A stretch of DNA of 6,481 nucleotides from an uncultured Comamonadaceae bacterium (lineage in GTDB: Bacteria; Pseudomonadota; Gammaproteobacteria; Burkholderiales; Burkholderiaceae): the NCBI GenBank assembly GCA_946482115.1, contig CAMLQP010000171.1, positions 1 to 6,481 of the forward strand, given 5' to 3'. Position numbers and translations under genes: made by a program. The notes beneath the pieces were generated by a model. That model was given only the letters and a program-made list of their open reading frames with translations, had not been told where the DNA came from and did not search any database. Below, piece by piece: positions 1-6,481 of the stretch. The stretch's first letter is position 1. Every line of letters begins with the position of its first letter.

Positions 1-796
1 GCACCTCGCGCACGCCGAAGTTGTTGACGGCCGAGCCGAACAGCATGGGCGTCTGCCGCCCGGCCAGGAACTCGGCCTCCTCGAACGCGGGCGAGGCGCC
101 CTCGACGAGTTCCAACTCGTCCTTGGCCTGCTGGAACTCCATGCCGAAGCGGCTGGCGCTTTCGGGGTTGTCCAGACCGGCCAGCACCTCCTCGTCGCCA
201 CCGCGGCGGTCTTCACCGGCGGCGAACACGCGCATCTGGTCGGTGCGGCGGTCGTAGACGCCGTGGAACAGCTTGCCCATGCCCACCGGCCAGGTGAAGG
301 GCACCACCGTCATGCCCAGCTCGCGCTCGATCTCGTCCATCAGGTCCAGCGGGGCTTTCACCTCGCGGTCCATCTTGTTGACGAAGGTCAGGATGGGCGT
401 GTTGCGCGCGCGGCAGACCTGCAGCAGGCGCCGGGTCTGGGGTTCCACGCCATTGCCGGCGTCGATCACCATCAGCGCCGCGTCCACGGCGGTCAGCACG
501 CGGTAGGTGTCTTCGGAGAAGTCCTGGTGGCCCGGGGTGTCCAGCAGGTTGATGACGCAGTCGCGGTACTCCATCTGCATGACGGATGAAGCCACCGAGA
601 TGCCGCGCTGCTTCTCGATCTCCATCCAGTCGGAGGTGGCGTGGCGCGCAGCCTTGCGGGCCTTGACCGAACCGGCGATGTTGATGGCGCCCGAGAACAG
701 CAGCAGCTTCTCGGTCAGGGTGGTCTTACCCGCGTCGGGGTGTGAAATGATGGCGAAGGTGCGGCGACGCTTCACCTGTTGGGCGATCTCGGACAT
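1..796 (-). CDS. prfC: Peptide chain release factor 3 (RF3), N-terminal half, cut by window edge
   Basis: RF3 is a translational GTPase that speeds removal of RF1 or RF2 from the ribosome after peptide release in the cytoplasm. Reading the minus strand from the ATG at 794-796 gives 265 codons with no stop. The GTPase motifs are in order: P-loop HPDAGKTT at residues 19-26, an RGIS switch segment at 64-67, DTPGH at 86-90 and NKMD at 140-143. The stretch [12 protein letters not shown] at 56-67 and the later [15 protein letters not shown] segment are characteristic of RF3 and separate it from EF-G, LepA and TypA. RF3 is usually about 530 residues, so roughly half is present and the C-terminal domains lie left of the window. 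The start is supported by the family-typical N-terminus; an AGAGG sits only two bases before the ATG, an unusually short spacing. The gene is divergent from the methyltransferase gene. Confidence 0.96.
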   Translation of the reverse strand, partial: MSEIAQQVKRRRTFAIISHPDAGKTTLTEKLLLFSGAINIAGSVKARKAARHATSDWMEIEKQRGISVASSVMQMEYRDCVINLLDTPGHQDFSEDTYRVLTAVDAALMVIDAGNGVEPQTRRLLQVCRARNTPILTFVNKMDREVKAPLDLMDEIERELGMTVVPFTWPVGMGKLFHGVYDRRTDQMRVFAAGEDRRGGDEEVLAGLDNPESASRFGMEFQQAKDELELVEGASPAFEEAEFLAGRQTPMLFGSAVNNFGVREV

Positions 797-804
797 AGCC
801 TCTG

Positions 805-810
805 ATTATC
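805..810 (-). promoter_or_regulatory. Candidate -10 element for prfC, close to the start codon
   Basis: GATAAT matches the sigma-70 -10 consensus at five of six bases and ends eight bases before the prfC ATG. If it is used, the transcript would begin about two bases before the start codon, giving an almost leaderless mRNA. No good -35 hexamer is visible at 16-18 bases upstream, so this is a weak call. The divergent gap is only 35 bases, so any prfC promoter must lie here or inside the methyltransferase gene. Confidence 0.2.
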
Positions 811-831
811 CCCGGTGGGACAATACCGCCC

Positions 832-2091
832 ATGCACCCCAAAGCCCTGATAGACGAAAGCGCCCGCCTGATCGAGGCGGTTTTCAAGTTCGACCACCCC
901 GCCGACGGCGTCGTCGCCAAACATTTCCGCGAGAACAAGTCGCTGGGCCCGCGCGAGCGTGCGACCTTGTCCGACACGGTGTTCACCGTGCTGCGCGAAC
1001 GCCTGAAGTTCGAGTGGCTGGCCCGCTCCGGCAGCGGCTCCAAGTGGCGCCGCCTGGCCATCCTGGGCTTTCCGGGCGACCGCGATTTCCTCAAAAGTGC
1101 GCTCAACGACGTCGAGAAGACCTGGCTGGATGCGTGCGCGGCGGTGCCCGAGAGCGAATTTCTCGCGCCCCACCGCCACAACCTGCCCGAGTGGCTGGCC
1201 CAGTCGCTGCGCGAACAGCTGGGCCCGGAGTTCGACGCTCTGGCGCGTGCGCTGAATGAGGGCGCACCGCTGGACCTGCGCGTGAACACCCTCAAGGCCA
1301 AGCGTCCCCAGGTGATCGAGGCGCTGGCACGGCACAAGATCGCGACCACCCCCACCGCCTACTCGCCCATGGGCCTGCGCGTGGCAGGCAAACCCGCGCT
1401 GCACAGGCTCGACGTCTTCACCGAGGGCCTGGCCGAGGTGCAGGACGAGGGCTCCCAACTGCTGGTCCTGCTGCTGGAAGCCAAGCGGGGCGAGATGGTG
1501 GCCGACTTCTGCGCCGGCGCCGGCGGCAAGACCCTGGCCATCGGCGCCGCCATGCGCAACACCGGCCGGCTCTACGCCTTCGACACCTCGGCCCACCGGC
1601 TGGACGCCATCAAGCCCCGGCTGGCGCGCAGCGGCCTGTCGAATGTGCACCCGGCAGCCATTGCGCACGAACGCGACGAGCGCATCAAGCGCCTGGCCGG
1701 CAAGATGGACCGGGTGCTGGTGGACGCGCCCTGCTCCGGCCTAGGCACCCTGCGTCGCCATCCGGACCTGAAATGGCGCCAGACACCCGAAACCGTGGCC
1801 GATCTGGTCAAGACCCAGCAGGCCATCCTGGACAGCGCGGCCCGGCTGGTGAAGCCCGGCGGCCGGCTGGTCTATGCCACCTGCAGCCTGCTGCGCGAGG
1901 AAAACGAGGCCCAGGCCGAGCGCTTCGCCCAGGCCCACCCGGACTTCGAGCCGCTGGACGCCGCCGCCTGCCTGGAGCGTGCCCAGGTGGACCAGGCCGA
2001 CACCCTGACGACCGGCGGCTGCCTGCGCCTGTGGCCACACCGGCACGGCAGCGACGGCTTTTTTGCCGCCGTCTGGCAGCGCAAGGGTTGA
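832..2091 (+). CDS. RsmB/NOP-family SAM-dependent RNA (cytosine-5) methyltransferase
   Basis: This 419-residue protein belongs to the RsmB/RsmF/NOP2 group, which transfers methyl from S-adenosylmethionine to carbon 5 of cytosine, usually in 16S rRNA. Residues about 1-130 form a helical N-terminal part resembling a weak NusB-like RNA-binding domain. RVNTLK at 150-155 is the conserved lead-in to the methyltransferase fold. The SAM loop DFCAGAGGKT is at 225-234, with acidic D251 in the next strand. Motif IV is DAPCSGLG at 298-305 with C301, the cysteine known in the family to help product release. Motif VI is ATCS at 349-352 with C351, the catalytic nucleophile. Both cysteines are present, so it should be active. 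The length is near that of E. coli RsmB (about 430), but the N-terminal half is divergent. I infer it may be a paralogue rather than RsmB itself, so no symbol is given. The start has only a weak GGTGGGA (814-820) upstream. Confidence 0.9.
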   Translation: MHPKALIDESARLIEAVFKFDHPADGVVAKHFRENKSLGPRERATLSDTVFTVLRERLKFEWLARSGSGSKWRRLAILGFPGDRDFLKSALNDVEKTWLDACAAVPESEFLAPHRHNLPEWLAQSLREQLGPEFDALARALNEGAPLDLRVNTLKAKRPQVIEALARHKIATTPTAYSPMGLRVAGKPALHRLDVFTEGLAEVQDEGSQLLVLLLEAKRGEMVADFCAGAGGKTLAIGAAMRNTGRLYAFDTSAHRLDAIKPRLARSGLSNVHPAAIAHERDERIKRLAGKMDRVLVDAPCSGLGTLRRHPDLKWRQTPETVADLVKTQQAILDSAARLVKPGGRLVYATCSLLREENEAQAERFAQAHPDFEPLDAAACLERAQVDQADTLTTGGCLRLWPHRHGSDGFFAAVWQRKG

Positions 2092-2149
2092 TTTTTAGCA
2101 GATTGCCCCACCTTTTATCGGGACTTGCCGCCTGATCCGCTCCCGGGGC

Positions 2150-2178
2150 TTGGGGAACGGACGCCCCCCACTTAAAAT
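2150..2178 (+). promoter_or_regulatory. Candidate sigma-70 promoter for the desaturase gene
   Basis: TTGGGG at 2150-2155 (three of six to the -35 consensus) and TAAAAT at 2173-2178 (five of six to the -10 consensus) are separated by exactly 17 bases. Transcription would begin near 2185 and leave a leader of about 60 bases before the ATG at 2248. It lies in the 156-base gap after the methyltransferase gene, where no convincing terminator is seen, so read-through from that gene is also possible. Called by eye only. Confidence 0.4.
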
Positions 2179-2237
2179 CCAAGGTTGGCTGCAGGCCGCA
2201 TGGGCAACCGTGTGTGACCGGCCCGAAAGCCCCCGAA

Positions 2238-2242
2238 AAGGA
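2238..2242 (+). promoter_or_regulatory. Ribosome binding site of the desaturase gene
   Basis: AAGGA lies five bases before the ATG at 2248. It is the best Shine-Dalgarno match in the gap and fixes this start codon. Confidence 0.7.
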
Positions 2243-2247
2243 ACCCA

Positions 2248-3450
2248 ATGACCGAATTCTCCTCCGCGCTGATCCAGTTTCTGTCCGACGGACTGACCGG
2301 CGCCAACTGGTGGCAGCTGATCCTGATCGCGCTGGCCCTGACCCACGTGACGATCGCCAGCGTCACCATCTACCTGCACCGTCACAGCGCGCACCGCTCG
2401 CTGGACCTGCACCCCATCGCCTCGCATTTCTTCCGTTTCTGGCTGTGGATGACCACCGGCATGGTCACCAAGGAATGGACCGCCATCCACCGCAAGCACC
2501 ACGCCAAGTGCGAGCAGGACGGCGACCCCCACAGCCCGCAGGTGTTCGGCATCAAAAAGGTGTTCTGGCAAGGCTCCGAGCTCTACCGCGCCGAAGCCAA
2601 GAACCAGGACACCCTGCAGCGCTACGGCCACAACACGCCCGACGACTGGATCGAGCGCAACCTCTACACCAAACACTCCGCCCTGGGCGTGAGCCTGATG
2701 CTCATCCTCGACGTGGTGCTGTTCGGCATGGCCGGCCTGGCCGTGTGGGCCGTCCAGATGGCCTGGATCCCCGTGACCGCCGCCGGCATCATCAACGGCA
2801 TCGGTCACTGGTGGGGCTACCGCAACTTCGAGGCCGTCGACGCCAGCACCAACATCTCGCCCTGGGGCATCATCATCGGCGGCGAAGAGCTGCACAACAA
2901 CCACCACACCTACCCGACCTCGGCCAAGCTGTCGGTCAAGCCCTACGAGGTCGATATCGGCTGGCTCTACATTAACATCCTGCAGAGCGTGGGCCTGGCC
3001 TCGGTCAAGAAGACGCCGCCGCAGCTGGTGCTGGGTGCCGTCAAGCCGGTGGCCGACGAGAAGACGCTGGAGGCCGTGATCGCCCACCGCTACGAGGTGA
3101 TGGCCCGCTACGCCCGCGAGATGCGCGCCGCCGCCAAGGGCGAGCTGGCCGCGCTGCGGGCGCGCAGCGCCGACACCTCGGTGCTGCAGGCCGCCCGGCG
3201 CTGGCTGCACCGCGACGACGACAAGGTGCCCGCCACCGTCAAGCCCCAGGTGGAGCGTGCCCGTGCTGAACACCCGGTGCTGGCCAAGATGCACGCCATG
3301 CGCGAGGAGCTGCGCCAGGTGTGGTCGAACACCGGCGCCTCGCGCGAGCAGCTGGCTGCCGACCTGCAGGCCTGGTGCAAGCGCGCCGAAGAGAGCGGCA
3401 TCGCCGCGCTGCGCGAATTCTCGATCAAGCTGCGCTCGGCCCACGCCTGA
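2248..3450 (+). CDS. desA: Membrane fatty acid desaturase, DesA-like (delta-9 type)
   Basis: This 400-residue integral membrane di-iron desaturase should introduce a cis double bond into saturated acyl chains, adjusting membrane fluidity. The three family histidine boxes are intact: HRHSAH at 44-49, HRKHH at 81-85 and HNNHH at 216-220. An NGIGHWWGYRNF segment at 183-194 adds another conserved histidine (H187). Hydrophobic segments lie at about 22-43, 60-73, 146-170 and 172-186, as expected for this fold. From memory it closely resembles Pseudomonas aeruginosa DesA, an aerobic desaturase acting on phospholipid acyl chains, including the shared WTAIHRKHHAKCE and GGEELHNNHHTYP stretches. Acyl-CoA as substrate cannot be excluded from sequence. 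Residues about 255-400 form a charged, Ala/Arg/Glu-rich, probably helical cytoplasmic tail absent from minimal desaturases. An AAGGA ribosome binding site sets the start. A bidirectional terminator follows the stop. Confidence 0.9.
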   Translation: MTEFSSALIQFLSDGLTGANWWQLILIALALTHVTIASVTIYLHRHSAHRSLDLHPIASHFFRFWLWMTTGMVTKEWTAIHRKHHAKCEQDGDPHSPQVFGIKKVFWQGSELYRAEAKNQDTLQRYGHNTPDDWIERNLYTKHSALGVSLMLILDVVLFGMAGLAVWAVQMAWIPVTAAGIINGIGHWWGYRNFEAVDASTNISPWGIIIGGEELHNNHHTYPTSAKLSVKPYEVDIGWLYINILQSVGLASVKKTPPQLVLGAVKPVADEKTLEAVIAHRYEVMARYAREMRAAAKGELAALRARSADTSVLQAARRWLHRDDDKVPATVKPQVERARAEHPVLAKMHAMREELRQVWSNTGASREQLAADLQAWCKRAEESGIAALREFSIKLRSAHA

Positions 3451-3451
3451 T

Positions 3452-3480
3452 CCCGCGCGCCGCAACCGCGGCGCGTCGGG
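3452..3480 (+). other. GC-rich hairpin directly after the desaturase stop codon
   Basis: An eight-pair stem, CGCGCCGC (3456-3463) with GCGGCGCG (3468-3475), is closed by an AACC loop. It is extended by four more pairs, CCCG (3452-3455) with CGGG (3477-3480), leaving one bulged T at 3476. It starts two bases after the TGA and ends three bases before the terminator arm. It has no T-tract of its own. It could protect the mRNA 3' end or help terminate; neither is shown. Confidence 0.6.
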
Positions 3481-3482
3481 GC

Positions 3483-3520
3483 AACAAAAAACCCGCTGTT
3501 CTCACAGCGGGTTTTTTGTT
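3483..3520. terminator. Bidirectional intrinsic terminator between desA and rpmG
   Basis: Two 17-base arms (3483-3499 and 3504-3520) are perfect inverted repeats around a TCTC loop. Each has a CCCGCTGT-type core flanked by a run of six A on the left and six T on the right. In either direction a GC-rich stem is followed by a U-run, so it can stop transcription of the plus-strand desaturase gene and of the minus-strand rpmB–rpmG pair. It sits 32 bases after the desA stop and 13 bases from the rpmG stop. Confidence 0.93.
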
Positions 3521-3533
3521 GGATCAGACTGAA

Positions 3534-3704
3534 TCACTTCAGCTTGATTTCCTTGTAGTCCACGTGCTTGCGCGCGACGGGATCAAATTTCTTGATCAGC
3601 ATCTTGTCGGGCGTGGTCTTCTTGTTTTTGCTGGTGGTGTAGAAGTGGCCGGTACCAGCCGTGGATTCCAGCTTGATCTTCTCGCGTGCGCCTTTGGTCG
3701 CCAT
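3534..3704 (-). CDS. rpmG: 50S ribosomal protein L33
   Basis: This is a 56-residue basic protein, full length for bacterial L33, a small protein of the large ribosomal subunit near the E site. The N-terminal part [20 protein letters not shown], the FYTT motif at 21-24 and the ending [19 protein letters not shown] match the proteobacterial family throughout. There are no cysteines, so it is the zinc-independent form. The start ATG (3702-3704) is preceded by a strong AAGGAG seven bases upstream. The gene lies 11 bases downstream of rpmB on the same strand, the usual rpmB–rpmG operon, and ends at the bidirectional terminator. Too few residues vary to refine the taxonomy. Confidence 0.97.
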   Translation of the reverse strand: MATKGAREKIKLESTAGTGHFYTTSKNKKTTPDKMLIKKFDPVARKHVDYKEIKLK

Positions 3705-3711
3705 GGTGATT

Positions 3712-3717
3712 CTCCTT
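3712..3717 (-). promoter_or_regulatory. rpmG ribosome binding site overlapping the rpmB stop codon
   Basis: On the minus strand the run TAAGGAG contains both the rpmB stop TAA (3716-3718) and the perfect AAGGAG Shine-Dalgarno of rpmG, seven bases before its ATG. Ribosomes finishing rpmB therefore stand on the rpmG binding site, which suggests coupled translation of the two proteins. Confidence 0.85.
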
Positions 3718-3949
3718 AAGCCTGGCCGTTGGCGCGCAGATCGGCCAGCACGGCGTCAATGCCCTTCTTGTCGATCAGGCGCAGGGCTGCGCCCGAGACG
3801 CGCAGACGAACCCAGCGGTTCTCGCTCTCGACCCAGAAACGGCGGTATTGCAGGTTCGGCAGGAACCGGCGCTTGGTTTTGTTGTTGGCGTGGGAAACGT
3901 TGTTCCCGACCATGGGCTTCTTGCCCGTGACGTCGCAGACGCGTGCCAT
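3716..3949 (-). CDS. rpmB: 50S ribosomal protein L28
   Basis: This 77-residue protein has the usual length for proteobacterial L28, a large-subunit ribosomal protein. The N-terminus [20 protein letters not shown], the following [20 protein letters not shown] region and the C-terminal GIDAVL segment are family hallmarks. Only one cysteine (C5) is present, so it lacks the paired zinc-binding cysteines of the other L28 type. The start ATG is at 3947-3949. Its Shine-Dalgarno is weak (GAAGTG a few bases upstream), in contrast with the strong site of rpmG, although the two proteins are needed in equal amounts. It is the first gene of the rpmB–rpmG pair and lies 135 bases downstream of trxB on the same strand, behind a leader with a perfect inverted repeat. 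Confidence 0.97.
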   Translation of the reverse strand: MARVCDVTGKKPMVGNNVSHANNKTKRRFLPNLQYRRFWVESENRWVRLRVSGAALRLIDKKGIDAVLADLRANGQA

Positions 3950-4026
3950 AGGACACTTCGCTTTCTTGCATAAACGGCGGCCACTGTCGTGGGCGCCTCA
4001 CCTCGCCAGGTAGGGTGGCGGTAACC

Positions 4027-4047
4027 CATGGGATCGCTGATCCCATG
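4027..4047. repeat. Perfect 9+9 inverted repeat in the trxB–rpmB gap
   Basis: CATGGGATC at 4027-4035 and GATCCCATG at 4039-4047 are exact inverted repeats around the three bases GCT. Pairing ends at a C/C mismatch just outside. On the minus strand it lies 37 bases after the trxB stop and about 80 bases before the rpmB start. No U-run follows on either strand, so it is not a standard terminator. It could be a protein-binding site, or a hairpin in the rpmB leader RNA. Confidence 0.6.
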
Positions 4048-4083
4048 CCGGATTTCCAGCGACGGAAACCAGCAAAGCCCAGG

Positions 4084-6481
<2,398 letters not shown>

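Noticed and set aside
2053..2073. Hairpin GACGGC/GCCGTC around a T-rich loop at the end of the methyltransferase gene, considered as a terminator
   Set aside because: The T-run is in the loop, not after the stem, and the hairpin lies inside the coding sequence. It does not fit an intrinsic terminator.
2145..2167. GGGGC...GCCCC pairing in the gap before the desaturase gene
   Set aside because: It is a five-pair stem with a 13-base loop, no U-run follows, and it overlaps the candidate promoter. Such pairings are expected by chance in GC-rich DNA.
2095..3465. A 456-codon open frame on the minus strand opposite the desaturase gene
   Set aside because: It is a mirror of a GC-rich coding strand. 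Its product is rich in Gly, His, Val and Gln with no recognisable motif, while the plus strand encodes a clear desaturase.
3581..3597. Inverted repeat GATCAA/TTGATC inside rpmG
   Set aside because: It is only six bases per arm and encodes a conserved part of L33 (around IKKFDP), so the codons explain it.

Overview
This window is ordinary core chromosome from a high-GC betaproteobacterium, most likely order Burkholderiales and probably family Comamonadaceae. The basis is the resemblance of the encoded proteins to families I know, strong G/C preference at third codon positions, and the trxB–ftsK neighbourhood. I see no mobile element, tRNA, rRNA, CRISPR array or phage gene. The window is almost fully coding, and every gap is shorter than 160 bases.

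Layout from left to right. (1) prfC (release factor 3), minus strand, cut by the left edge so that only its N-terminal half is present. (2) After a 35-base divergent gap, a plus-strand RsmB/NOP-family RNA cytosine methyltransferase. (3) A 156-base gap with a candidate sigma-70 promoter, then a plus-strand DesA-like membrane fatty acid desaturase with a long C-terminal tail. (4) A GC-rich hairpin, then a perfect 17-bp bidirectional terminator that separates the desaturase from the convergent rpmG. (5) rpmB–rpmG (ribosomal proteins L28 and L33), a minus-strand pair read rpmB first, in which the rpmG ribosome binding site overlaps the rpmB stop codon. (6) A 135-base leader region with a perfect 9+9 inverted repeat, then trxB (thioredoxin reductase), also minus strand, with a TATAAT hexamer written across its stop codon. 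(7) An 88-base divergent gap, then plus-strand ftsK (DNA translocase), cut by the right edge just after its Walker A motif.

Most genes are housekeeping: translation (prfC, L28, L33, a probable rRNA methyltransferase), redox balance (trxB), chromosome segregation (ftsK) and membrane fluidity (the desaturase). They do not form one pathway. Only rpmB–rpmG is a clear operon, and trxB may read through into it because no intrinsic terminator is visible between them. I looked for an undescribed system and did not find one. The items worth a second look are small: intergenic hairpins, promoter/stop-codon overlaps, the desaturase tail and the methyltransferase's unassigned target.
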